A stretch of DNA of 16,240 nucleotides from an uncultured Pseudobdellovibrionaceae bacterium (GCA_937900305.1 CALCCV010000395.1:1-16240); one strand, 5' to 3'. Positions 5,892 through 15,090 are shown, counted from the stretch's first letter. Made by a program: numbers and translations. Notes: a model not told the origin generated them from the letters alone.

Positions 5892-7505
5892 TTACTCCTT
5901 GGCCGAGAGGCCAGATTTACCGCAACCTTTTTTAATATCCACTTTGAAATTACTCAATTCATCAAACCAAACATCTTTGTCACCGCTAAAGTTCATCGCA
6001 TACTTGTTATTCGTCGACGGCACGCCGGATTTGATTTCGGAAGGTCCCGCTAGCGCCAAAAGTTTAGAGGCGGCATCCACCTGCTGGATCATTTCAACTT
6101 CGACAATCCGCAATTTTTGCATCAGCTGTTTTGAGTCGGCGAGTTCGATCGATGCCAACTCTTGCAACCGCTGTTGGCTTGAACCTTTGGCGAGATTGGC
6201 GCGAGTCAATACTTGATTTTTAAGTGTATCAAACTGCCCTTGCAGATTTCCAAAAGTGAGCGAGCGACCAAAAAGTTGGGCGGCGCGGTCGGCCTCTAGA
6301 AATAGAGCCTTTTGAACCTTCACCAACAAAATCAACATTTCGTCTCGACCGGCAGCCATGGGCAATTCGTGAGACAGCTGACCCAGCTTTTCAGCGGAAA
6401 CACTTCCTTGCGCGAGGGCTGTGAAAAGTTTTTCGACGACCGGTTGTTGGGGATCTTTTACCAGTTTTTCAAGCGCTTGAAGATGATCACCAAATTGTGG
6501 CTTGATACTTTGTAGCGTCGCCATCACTCCGGGATAATCACACACCTTCAGGCGACTGAAGGCATCCAGCAAAAACGCTTCCATCCCTACCCACCCTTTG
6601 AATTTAGAGTACGTCAGAGTTTGCGTGATCGCGATGGCATTTTGCGGTTCCCCTTTGCGCATGTAGGCCCATGCCATTTCTTCTTGGGCAACAAACCAGT
6701 GATCTGAAGATTTGGGAATCTTTTTATAATACTGAATGGCTGGATCCAAAAATCCATTCTGATAAAGGAGTCGACCGGCAGTGAGAGTCATCAGCTCTTT
6801 GTTGATCGGATTCGCCTTGGTCTTCATCAAATGCGCCAACACCTGCGCAGCTTTGGCTGAATCACCGGCCAATCCCAGATTCAAAGTGAGTTGCCACTCA
6901 AGAACTGAACGCTCCAGTGATTCGGGGTTGGTTTTTTTAATCATTTCCGTGAGCGTCGCCACATCAGCCGTCACGAAATTTTTTTGCAAAAGCACTGCAA
7001 TTTCGGCGGATGTTCCAAAAATCTGTGTCCAGAACGGTGACCAGGTGACTTGCGTAACCTGCCAGATGTCGGTTTTTCCTTTGACTGTTTCTTTCCACAA
7101 ACTGATGACCGAAGAGTCAATTTGAGCGGGATCAGCAATCTGAAATAAGGCTTCAAGACCATTGATTTCAAGTCCATTTTTAAATTTCAATAGAGCTTCG
7201 AGGGCTCGGCCCGTGCTAGAATTCTGAAATTCAGTTCCTGAAAATGCAGAGGCCCATTGAAATAAAGCTTTCTCATATTTCTTTTCACCCAAAAACTGAA
7301 AAAAGATATTCTGTTCAGGGGTTTGATTTCCACTCGCTTTCTTGAGACTGATGAGGTCCTGGTTTTCAACGAATTGAGCCGCCTGCGGCGTCTTCCCTTC
7401 GAGAATCGACATCAAATCATCTTCAGCCTTCGCGAAATTTCCGCCTGCCAAGAATGACCCCAGCAAGAAACCCGCGATCGCCTGTTTAAATTTTGAAGGA
7501 TTCAT
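5892..7505 (-). CDS. Periplasmic TPR protein, GltC-like
   Basis: This 537-residue exported protein is all helical. The signal peptide (MNPSKF... to AKA, about 27 residues) begins at an ATG that overlaps the stop of the upstream gene as ATGA, which is why I use 7505; another in-frame ATG lies at 7514. A clear TPR-type stretch (about residues 258-330) reads YYKKIPKSSDHW, then AWAYMRKGEPQNAI, then a Cys-Asp-Tyr turn. This YYxxIPxSS...W...E.AW signature is what I associate with the TPR proteins of Myxococcus-type gliding clusters (GltC/AglT group); that is from memory. The C-terminal third is rich in Gln and Lys with probable coiled coils. It likely links the inner-membrane motor to the outer-membrane barrel and lipoproteins. 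Confidence 0.85.
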   Translation of the reverse strand: MNPSKFKQAIAGFLLGSFLAGGNFAKAEDDLMSILEGKTPQAAQFVENQDLISLKKASGNQTPEQNIFFQFLGEKKYEKALFQWASAFSGTEFQNSSTGRALEALLKFKNGLEINGLEALFQIADPAQIDSSVISLWKETVKGKTDIWQVTQVTWSPFWTQIFGTSAEIAVLLQKNFVTADVATLTEMIKKTNPESLERSVLEWQLTLNLGLAGDSAKAAQVLAHLMKTKANPINKELMTLTAGRLLYQNGFLDPAIQYYKKIPKSSDHWFVAQEEMAWAYMRKGEPQNAIAITQTLTYSKFKGWVGMEAFLLDAFSRLKVCDYPGVMATLQSIKPQFGDHLQALEKLVKDPQQPVVEKLFTALAQGSVSAEKLGQLSHELPMAAGRDEMLILLVKVQKALFLEADRAAQLFGRSLTFGNLQGQFDTLKNQVLTRANLAKGSSQQRLQELASIELADSKQLMQKLRIVEVEMIQQVDAASKLLALAGPSEIKSGVPSTNNKYAMNFSGDKDVWFDELSNFKVDIKKGCGKSGLSAKE

Positions 7506-8368
7506 AAGAGCCATCCCACTTGCATCGAAGCAATACTTGGCTGGAGAGTTCGAGAAGATTCAAAGTATTCAGCTCGGTAGTTTTCGGTGCGGTACTCCAA
7601 ACGGAGAGCGGCATTTTGATTCAACCAAAAACCCATTCCAGCGCCGACGGCCCACAGTGATGACGAGCCGTTTGACAACTCGATGGTGCCCGCACCCGCC
7701 AAAAAATAAGTGTCAAAGTGCGCGACTCCCCAATTTCCAAAACTCAATTTTCCGACGATCGGCGACCAAGTGATTTGTCCTAATCTTTCAGACTTTGGAT
7801 AAATCACCTGGGGAAAAAGAAAGGTCGGATTTTCAGGATTCCTGATGACATCTTGGCGGGCCCGATCAATCGCGGCGTCCCCCTCCGCCGTTAGCTTGTT
7901 ATAGGAGTGATTGTATTTCACGCCAATCGCCCAGGTCGGTGTGATGTGATAGTGAAGATTCAGACCGAGGTTTTGGGTCTGGTTGTAGGCATCGGCTCCG
8001 AATACACCTGAATACTCGGGCGCAATTTCAAATCGGCCAGCCAAATTAACGAATCGATTCTGGACAATGTCCGTCTGAATTTCAGGGTTGAGGGCTTTAG
8101 CCTTTTCATAAAGCGCCTCGTTACCTCCGAAGGAATCCGCTTCGCTCGCCAACGATTCTGTCGCCGCAGCCGGCGGATTCGGAGCCGCAGTCTCTGATTG
8201 CGTCGCCGGCGCAACCACTGGTGCCGTCGTCGTCGCTTCAGATGGAGTCGGAGGCGCTGCCATGGGGGAAGTCGTCGGCGCTTGAATGAGGGTTCCGGTC
8301 TGAGCGCGAGCCGCGAGATTCCAAGTGATGGCTAAAAAAAATAAAATGGTCTGCAAAGCAATTTTCAT
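7502..8368 (-). CDS. Outer-membrane beta-barrel protein
   Basis: This 288-residue protein has a signal peptide (MKIAL... to ARA, about 22 residues), an Ala/Pro/Thr-rich linker (30-75) and a barrel region from about 105 to the end. Alternating strands with aromatic girdles are seen, such as LGLNLHYHITPTWAIGVKYNHSY and ALRLEYRTENYRAEYF, and the chain ends in a short strand (MQVGWLL). It resembles the small barrels that accompany Agl/Glt-type clusters (GltA/GltB/GltH-like by position), an inference from context. The start overlaps the previous stop as ATGA (8365-8368), so translation is coupled to the lipoprotein before it. The linker may cross the periplasm to meet TPR partners. Confidence 0.85.
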   Translation of the reverse strand: MKIALQTILFFLAITWNLAARAQTGTLIQAPTTSPMAAPPTPSEATTTAPVVAPATQSETAAPNPPAAATESLASEADSFGGNEALYEKAKALNPEIQTDIVQNRFVNLAGRFEIAPEYSGVFGADAYNQTQNLGLNLHYHITPTWAIGVKYNHSYNKLTAEGDAAIDRARQDVIRNPENPTFLFPQVIYPKSERLGQITWSPIVGKLSFGNWGVAHFDTYFLAGAGTIELSNGSSSLWAVGAGMGFWLNQNAALRLEYRTENYRAEYFESSRTLQPSIASMQVGWLL

Positions 8369-9534
8369 GGAGCCACCTGCACGTCGAGGGACATTTTGTG
8401 TGTAGTTTGAACATTCTCTGAACCGTAACGAGCGCGATTTTCAATCCGAAAGTTGAAATCGTAATGGCCCGGCGTGACTGCGGTGAGGTCTAACAACGCG
8501 ATACAGTCCAAACTCCAAAAATTCACCGAGTTCTGGCAGGTCACTTGCGAACCCGGAAATTTAACTTCGATCGGATCGCTGGAGATCACTGTGACATTTC
8601 CCGATTTCAGTGGGTCATAGAAACTGAAGGCCACCGTTTCGCGCGAACCCGCGACAAGAGACAGCGAATTGGCAAGAGAGAATCGAGTTTCAGCAATTCG
8701 ACCCTGGATATCGATGAATTTTTCGTACAGCGTCGAAGTCCGGTGCACCTGAGAAATTGCCGAAATTCCAAAACAATACTTTGCGGTCGAAAGCAGCGAG
8801 CTGCTCGCATTCACCAATCGCACCATGGCCCGCGCTTTAAAAACATTGGGAGTCGTGGTGAGCTCAAAACCCGTGGCGAAATCAACCGCATAGCCAATGG
8901 ACTTGCCCGCCGAACAATCTTGAATCATCGCCCGAACATTGTCGGGATTGCCACCGGCATCTTCATCGCGAATTTGAACCTCATAACTGCAAGATTGACC
9001 AACCTTACAGACGGCCACACCACCCACCGAGACAACCGTGGGTGTTCCAAATTTATTTTCAATGAGAACAACGATGCGCTTTTCTTCCGACGAAACCGAG
9101 TAGATCGGGTTGGGCAAAGTGTCCAATCGCACAACAAGCTCTTTGCGAAGAAAGGGCTTTCCAGCCAGAATCTGGCTATCGGGCGTCCATGTAAACAGTC
9201 CCTGAGCATCGACCGTTGCATTTGGAAAGTCGGCTAAATTAGAAATCGACAGTGCAAAAGAAACTTCGGGAATAAGAACTCGACCCGCCAATTGGATCTC
9301 GAGCGGAGCTCCCACCGTTGCATTCACCAACTCGGGTACATCAATTTGCAAATCATTTTTTCCGGCAGTTTTTGGAGGTTCCGCCTTCTCTTGCTGCGGA
9401 GGTTTGCCATCTCGCACCTCGCCTGGAGCATCACTGAGAGGATCTTCTTGCAACTTTCCACAGCCAATTGCAGCGACGGAAACGCACATCACGAGCGCCC
9501 AAAACCAATGACTCGGTTTCATTTCAGTTTTCAT
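8365..9534 (-). CDS. Lipoprotein with Ig-like segments
   Basis: This 389-residue protein has a lipobox AIGC (Cys25), followed by a charged, Pro-rich linker (28-62). The rest is beta-rich, probably two or three Ig/cadherin-like domains: one near 66-160 with GLFTWTPDSQ, a phrase typical of putative Ig (He_PIG) domains, a middle one (165-285) and a third (285-389). Six mature cysteines (in VCKVGQSC, QDCSAG, YCFGI, VTCQNS and LDCIAL) suggest three disulfides. It lies between the TonB-like gene and the barrel gene, so it is likely an outer-membrane-anchored partner of that barrel. AAGGGGGA precedes the ATG and overlaps the TAA of the upstream gene. No named family is recognised. Confidence 0.82.
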   Translation of the reverse strand: MKTEMKPSHWFWALVMCVSVAAIGCGKLQEDPLSDAPGEVRDGKPPQQEKAEPPKTAGKNDLQIDVPELVNATVGAPLEIQLAGRVLIPEVSFALSISNLADFPNATVDAQGLFTWTPDSQILAGKPFLRKELVVRLDTLPNPIYSVSSEEKRIVVLIENKFGTPTVVSVGGVAVCKVGQSCSYEVQIRDEDAGGNPDNVRAMIQDCSAGKSIGYAVDFATGFELTTTPNVFKARAMVRLVNASSSLLSTAKYCFGISAISQVHRTSTLYEKFIDIQGRIAETRFSLANSLSLVAGSRETVAFSFYDPLKSGNVTVISSDPIEVKFPGSQVTCQNSVNFWSLDCIALLDLTAVTPGHYDFNFRIENRARYGSENVQTTHKMSLDVQVAP

Positions 9535-9543
9535 CTGTCCCCC

Positions 9544-10677
9544 TTAACCCTGTCCAGAGCGGCGCAAATTGAAGGGATAAGTCACCTTCACGTCAACACC
9601 ACCTTGAGGTACAGGAAATTTCCACGTTTTTAATCTCATTGAAATGCAATCTTCGACGCCCTTATTGCCCATCGACGAACTTTCAACCTGCGCAAATTTC
9701 ACTGCGCCGTCGCCACCGATCGTGAACCCCATCGCCACGCGACCACTGAGCGCTGGAGTGCCTTGCAATCCCTGCTCATAACAAAACCGAACCTGTCCCA
9801 GATTTCTGCGAATCACTTCGTCGATTTGCGAACGCTCCAAGCCCTTCGCAATTTCAGCCTCTGCACCGAGAGGAACTGGCATTCCGCCGGCGGAACCGAC
9901 TAAGGACAAACTCCCGTAGCCCTCTTGGCCACCACCTTTGCCTTTGGTGCCGTAACCGCCTCCGCCCGAAATATGAGCCCCAGGCCCCAATGGAGCTGAA
10001 ACAATTCCTTTGCCATAGAGAGAGGTTTGAACGCCGCCGCTACCGCCAGTTCCACCAAGTCCAGCACCCGCAGTCGCACTCGCGGCACCGAGATTCAGAC
10101 CACCGCGATTTTTTCCGCTATTCAGACTGCCCAACACGGCCAAGGCCCCGGCCCGTTTCACCATTTCCATTTTTTTTGTAGGAACTTTCGTCGCGGTCGC
10201 ATCAAAGTTCGTATCCTTTGGAATGACGGTTTCGCGAATGGCCGGCGGTGGTGGAGTTTTCACAATTCTAACGACGGACTGCTTTAATTCTTCGGTGAGC
10301 TTCGCACTTTCTCGAGGAGCAAAAAAAACCACCGAAAGCATCAATGCCAATAAGACACCGCTAGCAAGCAGCGAGACCCTCCAGTCCCGATCAGAATCCT
10401 TTTTAAGCTCACCGTCGACGGCTACGTCCTCGATGAAATCAACCAGACGCAAAGAGCCAAATTCTCCCAGTGCCATCGGCTTTTCGCGGAGTTTATCTTT
10501 ATGGATATGCGCGAGATTTGAGTAAGGTATTTTGCTTTTATCAATAGCTTCCAAATCACTGACGACTTCCATTCGCCGTCGATCTTTGCGGTGAATGAGA
10601 TGCCCTTCATTCGTCAACATGGGAATTTGACGTACGAGCCGGCCCTCCCTATCTTCGAGAATTAAGCGCTCCATCAT
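9544..10677 (-). CDS. TonB-like energy transducer with AgmX-type C-terminal domain
   Basis: This is a 377-residue inner-membrane protein. Residues 1-100 are cytoplasmic and charged, one transmembrane helix spans about 102-119, a Pro-rich neck follows (142-155), then a long Gly-rich stretch (182-265) and a TonB/AgmX-type C-terminal domain (281-373). That domain has the conserved pair Cys299 (RFCYEQGL) and Cys344 (EDCISMRL), the phrase GRVAMGFTI..DG and the WKFPVPQGG..V..YPF ending. The family is that of AgmX/GltJ and GltG in Myxococcus gliding. It should carry force from the ExbB/ExbD motor across the periplasm. I see no zinc ribbon, GYF or FHA domain in the N-terminus. The start overlaps the previous stop by 4 bases (10674-10677). 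Confidence 0.92.
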   Translation of the reverse strand: MMERLILEDREGRLVRQIPMLTNEGHLIHRKDRRRMEVVSDLEAIDKSKIPYSNLAHIHKDKLREKPMALGEFGSLRLVDFIEDVAVDGELKKDSDRDWRVSLLASGVLLALMLSVVFFAPRESAKLTEELKQSVVRIVKTPPPPAIRETVIPKDTNFDATATKVPTKKMEMVKRAGALAVLGSLNSGKNRGGLNLGAASATAGAGLGGTGGSGGVQTSLYGKGIVSAPLGPGAHISGGGGYGTKGKGGGQEGYGSLSLVGSAGGMPVPLGAEAEIAKGLERSQIDEVIRRNLGQVRFCYEQGLQGTPALSGRVAMGFTIGGDGAVKFAQVESSSMGNKGVEDCISMRLKTWKFPVPQGGVDVKVTYPFNLRRSGQG

Positions 10678-10997
10678 TTGCTACTCACCTCTCCCAAAGT
10701 CGCCGACTGCTTGAGACGATCTTTGAAGTCCGTCCTTACACCAATTAAACTATTTAGAACTTTATCTTCTTCGACGGTGGTCACGGCTTCGTCCGAAAAG
10801 TAGTATTTTCCATTCACAAGTAAATCATCGAAACTCATATTCGTTTGACTAGACGGCAGAGGTTTCACAGGTGCCGGAGCCGTGCTGGCAGCCGGCACGG
10901 CCGACGCAGGAGTGTCTAGTGCGGCAAACACCGAGGTCATCGGCGCAGTCACCAAAGTGATTATCCACAGTGCAAATGTAGAGAATGTCAGTTTCAT
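10674..10997 (-). CDS. Small exported protein of unknown function
   Basis: This is a 107-residue protein with a signal peptide (MKLTFS... to VFA, about 25 residues), an Ala/Pro/Ser-rich linker (26-48) and a small folded or helical part (FDDLLVNGKYYFSDEAVTTVEEDKV..., 55-100). I do not recognise a family. It is translated from an ATG that overlaps the previous stop as ATGA, with AAGGAG formed by the last codons of that gene. Its own stop overlaps the TonB-like start in the same way, so it is made in step with both neighbours. That position points to a periplasmic adaptor between the 1006-residue repeat protein and the TonB-like rod. Confidence 0.8.
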   Translation of the reverse strand: MKLTFSTFALWIITLVTAPMTSVFAALDTPASAVPAASTAPAPVKPLPSSQTNMSFDDLLVNGKYYFSDEAVTTVEEDKVLNSLIGVRTDFKDRLKQSATLGEVSSK

Positions 10998-13900
10998 TGT
11001 TTCTCCTTCTTCGGCTCAACCACCGGAGCGGACTGAGGTGGCACTTCAGCCGAGAGCGCCGCCAATCGGGTTTCAAAATATTCTGCCATGACTGGACGTT
11101 GCGCTTTCTTTTCCATCGTCAGCACCTCTTGAATGGCCTCAGTGGCAAATGGATTCTCTTTCAGTTTGAGACGAGCTTTTTCAAGCTCCGCAAAACTGGG
11201 GCGAGCCGCGGTCGGCGCTTCAGACTGGGCAAGTTGCAATAGATCCTGAAATGCCGGTTTGGATTCAACAGGCGCAATCGCTAAAATCAGATTCACTTCC
11301 CGCACCCAGTAGTCCCCGAGCCCAGGGAACTGGGCAAAACTGACCTTGTAATTTTCGGCTACCGTTTTTTGTTCCCAGAACTCTTTTAATTTTTCAGTCG
11401 CAAGCCGCGCCTTGTTTTGATTGGGGCTCACCTGCTGACCGAGCATTTGCAAATACTCTTGTTGCTGCTGTTCATTCAAATCCGCTGGGACCGGCAATGA
11501 CAACACCTCATCGTAAAATCTCTGATTTTCAACGGCAATCATATGAAGTGCTAGAAGTTGGGACGCCCAACTAGCGTTTGCAATCGCGCGATTTGCAAGA
11601 TTTTCCGCCTTTTCTAAAAGCTTAACTCGCTCTTTCAGAGTGGCGCCGAGCAATTTTGGATTTTTTCCATCGATGTGATGGGCAACAAGTTGTCGACTCA
11701 TGGCCTGAATGTCGTCGACCAAAAGAAGGCGCTCAGCCATCACGAGGCCGTCCTCCTTTCCCACTTTACCTTTGAGAGCTTTTTCTAAAACAGCGCGGTC
11801 TTTGGTGGTCGAATAAACTTCAATGACTGCTTGACCATAGAGTCCTGGTGATTTTTGCAGAATCGACTTTTGGATGTCCAACTCAGCCCCAGGTTTGGCG
11901 GAAGACCTCACGAGGCGAAGTGCGATCAGCGCCTTCTTTTCGAGATCCTTCGATTGTTTTAAAAATTGGAGATAGTGATTTTTTGGATCTTGCCCCGCTA
12001 GCTCTGCATACAGGGCCAGCTTTAAAATCCGCGAATCGGCGCTCAGTTCGGTGAACCTCATCTGTTCTGAAGTTTTTAAAGCCGTCGCAAAATCCAACTG
12101 CAGCTCTGCGAGCCAAGCCTTTCGACCGAGGGCGAATTCTTTTTCGTCAAGCGTGAGATTTGGCAACTTCAAAAATTCATCTGCGGTGTTTCGAGCTTCT
12201 GTGATTTTACGAAGCTTCTCTTGAAGAATGAGTTTATTTTTCAAAAAAACTTTCTGATCGTCAACGGAAGCGCGGCTGGAATCAAAATCTTTCAATGCCG
12301 CCAAAGCCCGAGGGCCATCAGACTGGGCCCATAGAGCTGACTGATTTAAGATCGATTTTTGGGCCAAACTCGAAAACTCTGCTTTTTGATCGGGAAACAG
12401 ACCCGCGTATTCCTGGGACCACAACTGAATTTTTGCGTCATCTTTTAAGAGCGCCAGTGCATCCAAAGACAAGTCGGCTGCTTGCCGGCGAATCAGCGAG
12501 CTCACCTTGGCATCCATCGCAAGCGCTCGCATCTGCAGAGACGCATTTACGTAATCGCCTTTTTTGTAAATGGCATACGCAATTTGGTAGTCAACCTCTT
12601 TGGCCTTTTCTTGAGTCGGACTCAACTTTAAGTAATCCTGTTGCGCTTTTGCTAAAAGAGAATCGTCTTTCGCTTTTTCAACCTCTTCGATGTTCAGCAA
12701 AAGATTTTTTTCAAGTTTTTCGGCCACCGTTTTTTTTGCCGTAGAATCTGATTCTTTCTGAAAAACAGCGGCCAAAACTTGACTGGCCTGCGAACGCCAC
12801 TCGAAAGCTCTTGCGCCGTCACCCGCTTGCACGGCGGCTTGAGCAGCCCAAACTAGCATGTCGGCATCCTCGGGAAAAGTTCCGAGGTAATCCGAATAAG
12901 CCTTAAGAAGTTCAGTCGAAATCTGAACTGTTTCAAGACGATTCCAGCCGATCACAAATTGGCGGAGGGTCCCGTGAGTTTCTCCGCAAGACTCCATCGT
13001 GCAACCAGCGGTGCTCCACAGGGCCAAGGCTTGATTGTAATAACCTGCGGCCGAGTCCAAGCGTTTTAAATCGAATGACAGTCGAGATTTTTGGGCCAAA
13101 GCTTCAAGGCGAATTCTGGGATCAGAATGTCGCTGATAGACAAAGTCCCAAGCTTTTACCGCTGATTCCTTTTGCCCAAGACGAACTCCCTCCCGAGCAA
13201 GCAACGTCACTTGCGCCAACTTAAAATCAGGCGGAGTTAAGTCATAAAGTTTTTGCGGATCAGAATCTGCAATGCCTCTCGCCGCCATGAACGTCGCTAG
13301 ATCTCGCGAAACCTCCTCAAGAAATTGAGGATCTGCCACGGTTCGTGAGGCAGCGGTTCTTGATTGCAATTTGGGATCTTGGAGAATCACTTGAAGCTGG
13401 TCAATCGCCGAAGGCAGTTGATTCATGCGAAATGCACACCAAGCCTTGCGATAGGCCGCGAGGCCTTTTAAGGTTGCGCCTTCGATTTGCAATACTTTGT
13501 AAAAATGAGCGTCTGCTTTTGAAAACTCAGAGGCTCGAAAATCCATTTCAGCCAAAGCAAAATGAGCATCCGCCAACTCCAGCGAAGAGGCGGCCAGGTT
13601 CAAAATCTTTTCGTAACTCAGGCGCGCATCTGAGGTTTTACCCAACAACTCTTGCAGATGGCCCACCTGCAGTTGAACTTTGGCCTTTGCGGCTGCCGGA
13701 GCTTTTTGAAGGCCTTCGGAATAAAATTGAAGAGCTTTTTGACGATCTTTTTCGCCAGCGGTGCAGACCGTGCAATTTTCATTGAGTTCTTTCATCGAAA
13801 GAAGTCGCGCCCGCTCAGCATGGAGATCGGCCAAACGCAATACCACAGAAACTCTGGCTGGATCATTCGGAGCTAGATTCAGCTGAACCTGAGTGAGTTT

Positions 13901-14014
13901 TTCGATCAGCAACTGTTGAGTAGAGATCTCTTTACTGACGGCTTCGGCGCCATTCACTGGCAAGCTGGCTTGCAAAGCGAACGTTAGCACCACGAGTCCT
14001 GCGGCTCTTTTCAT
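10994..14014 (-). CDS. Large periplasmic TPR-type protein of the gliding cluster
   Basis: This 1006-residue exported protein has a signal peptide (MKRAAGLVVL... to about residue 25). The mature protein is almost wholly amphipathic helices in TPR-like pairs; clear examples are near 90-250 (ALQFYSEGLQKAP, AHFALAEMDFRASEFSKADAHFYKVL, AYRKAWCAFRMNQLPSAI) and 480-520 (VDYQIAYAIYKKGDYVNASLQMRAL). A CTVC pair (Cys81, Cys84) and a CTMESC pair later in the chain could form disulfides; neither is a haem site because no His follows. Size and position recall AgmU/GltD-type proteins of Myxococcus, an inference. GGGGGA lies 6 bases before the ATG. It is 51 bases after the second ExbD gene. A scaffold role in the periplasm is likely. 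Confidence 0.88.
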   Translation of the reverse strand: MKRAAGLVVLTFALQASLPVNGAEAVSKEISTQQLLIEKLTQVQLNLAPNDPARVSVVLRLADLHAERARLLSMKELNENCTVCTAGEKDRQKALQFYSEGLQKAPAAAKAKVQLQVGHLQELLGKTSDARLSYEKILNLAASSLELADAHFALAEMDFRASEFSKADAHFYKVLQIEGATLKGLAAYRKAWCAFRMNQLPSAIDQLQVILQDPKLQSRTAASRTVADPQFLEEVSRDLATFMAARGIADSDPQKLYDLTPPDFKLAQVTLLAREGVRLGQKESAVKAWDFVYQRHSDPRIRLEALAQKSRLSFDLKRLDSAAGYYNQALALWSTAGCTMESCGETHGTLRQFVIGWNRLETVQISTELLKAYSDYLGTFPEDADMLVWAAQAAVQAGDGARAFEWRSQASQVLAAVFQKESDSTAKKTVAEKLEKNLLLNIEEVEKAKDDSLLAKAQQDYLKLSPTQEKAKEVDYQIAYAIYKKGDYVNASLQMRALAMDAKVSSLIRRQAADLSLDALALLKDDAKIQLWSQEYAGLFPDQKAEFSSLAQKSILNQSALWAQSDGPRALAALKDFDSSRASVDDQKVFLKNKLILQEKLRKITEARNTADEFLKLPNLTLDEKEFALGRKAWLAELQLDFATALKTSEQMRFTELSADSRILKLALYAELAGQDPKNHYLQFLKQSKDLEKKALIALRLVRSSAKPGAELDIQKSILQKSPGLYGQAVIEVYSTTKDRAVLEKALKGKVGKEDGLVMAERLLLVDDIQAMSRQLVAHHIDGKNPKLLGATLKERVKLLEKAENLANRAIANASWASQLLALHMIAVENQRFYDEVLSLPVPADLNEQQQQEYLQMLGQQVSPNQNKARLATEKLKEFWEQKTVAENYKVSFAQFPGLGDYWVREVNLILAIAPVESKPAFQDLLQLAQSEAPTAARPSFAELEKARLKLKENPFATEAIQEVLTMEKKAQRPVMAEYFETRLAALSAEVPPQSAPVVEPKKEKQ

Positions 14015-14065
14015 CCTTGATCCCCCACCCTTAGAAGCGCACGAATCTCTTCCGAGAGAGTCGCG

Positions 14066-14563
14066 TTATTTCAATACAACAGCAAAGTGAATGTCGCTAT
14101 ATCCCGACTGATTCATCGCCAAGATGATCTTATTCAGCTCTTCGTACTTCAATCTTCGGTCCGCTTGAATCGTAGCGATGCCCGGAAACTCGACGCCCGG
14201 GTGAAAATCGGTGTAGAGCTTTCGCAAGCTCAGCAACTCCGTCGTGATGGTATTTACATTCACTTCTTTGTCTTCGACAAAGATTTTGTCATTCTCAACT
14301 TTGATGATGGGGTTTCGCTCAAGCACTTCACCCAAGTGAGCCTTCGGCAACTCTTGATCTTTGCCGATAAAAATCACATCACCCGTGCTTGAAAAACTCA
14401 TCAGTAGAAAAATCACTAGGATCGAAAATGCGTCGATCAACGCGGTTAACAACAAATCCGCCGCCAAATGGCGCTTGAAACTGGCTCCCCGGGGATGGAT
14501 CACTGATTGCCCTTGAAGCAGGCCCGTCAGAACAGATTGATTTAGAATTCCATCAGATAACAC
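14066..14563 (-). CDS. ExbD/TolR-type motor protein, second copy
   Basis: This is a 165-residue inner-membrane protein. It has a cytoplasmic N-terminus of about 35 residues, one transmembrane helix (36-57) and a periplasmic ExbD-type domain. The proton-carrying acid of the family is Asp44 (LIDAFSILVIFLLMSF). The periplasmic part has the family's KVENDKIFVEDKEV turn and the closing helix-strand IQADRRLKYEELNKIILAMNQSGYSDIHFAV. It starts at a GTG with GGAGG 4 bases upstream, 15 bases after the first ExbD gene. It differs clearly from its neighbour, matching the two-ExbD arrangement of AglQ and AglS with AglR in Myxococcus. It would form part of the proton channel. Confidence 0.93.
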   Translation of the reverse strand: MLSDGILNQSVLTGLLQGQSVIHPRGASFKRHLAADLLLTALIDAFSILVIFLLMSFSSTGDVIFIGKDQELPKAHLGEVLERNPIIKVENDKIFVEDKEVNVNTITTELLSLRKLYTDFHPGVEFPGIATIQADRRLKYEELNKIILAMNQSGYSDIHFAVVLK

Positions 14564-14578
14564 TAAGCCTCCAATTCC

Positions 14579-15034
14579 TTACAAAGGCGAAACACCCAGA
14601 TCGGTCAGACCATTGGCTTTCAACTTGTCCATCAAATCGATGATGTCCTCGTAAGCCGTAACGGCTGCCGGTTGAATCAAACCTGTCTTTAAACCTGGAT
14701 CCAATTGACGAAAAGCAACGATGTTTCTTTCAAACCCACTCCAGTCGGGCAAACTGTTCACCTTGGCCAAATGAACCTTGCGTAAATTCGCGGGAATCAA
14801 CTGACTCTGCTGAACATCCAGTTCAAGCTCACCCTGCGGTGACATTCGAACCCACATCACGGGATTTTTGGGAGTGTCTTCTTGAGTTTGACCGCCAACC
14901 GCCTGTTTGACATTCAGGGAACCGACGTTCAACCAAACTGCTGTCAGAAGCAAAAAACAGATACAAACCGAAAGCAAATCAATGCATGGAATCAAATTGA
15001 TCTCAAAATCTAAGTGCTTCTTAGAAGACTTCAC
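14579..15034 (-). CDS. ExbD/TolR-type motor protein, first copy
   Basis: This 151-residue inner-membrane protein has a short charged N-terminus (MKSSKKHLDFEINLIP), one transmembrane helix (about 18-38) carrying the family Asp19 (PCIDLLSVCICFLLL), and a periplasmic domain ending in a DIIDLMDKLKANGLTDLGVSPL helix-strand typical of ExbD. The open frame begins at a TTG at 15064, but the GTG at 15034 has AGAGGAG 6 bases upstream, so I take that as the start. The periplasmic middle (MWVRMSPQGELELDV) is divergent from the second copy. A 94-base gap separates it from the ExbB gene. It pairs with the ExbB-type protein and the other ExbD to make the motor. Confidence 0.9.
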   Translation of the reverse strand: MKSSKKHLDFEINLIPCIDLLSVCICFLLLTAVWLNVGSLNVKQAVGGQTQEDTPKNPVMWVRMSPQGELELDVQQSQLIPANLRKVHLAKVNSLPDWSGFERNIVAFRQLDPGLKTGLIQPAAVTAYEDIIDLMDKLKANGLTDLGVSPL

Positions 15035-15090
15035 AAAATACTCCTCTGGAAAAAACGCAGCCAATCGACAGAACCGTCAGACAAAAAACA

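Noticed and set aside
8545..9237. Plus-strand frame of 230 codons opposite the Ig-like lipoprotein gene
   Set aside because: The minus-strand gene has a lipobox, a ribosome site and coupled neighbours. The plus-strand product is rich in Arg, His and Asn without any fold signal, as expected of a shadow.
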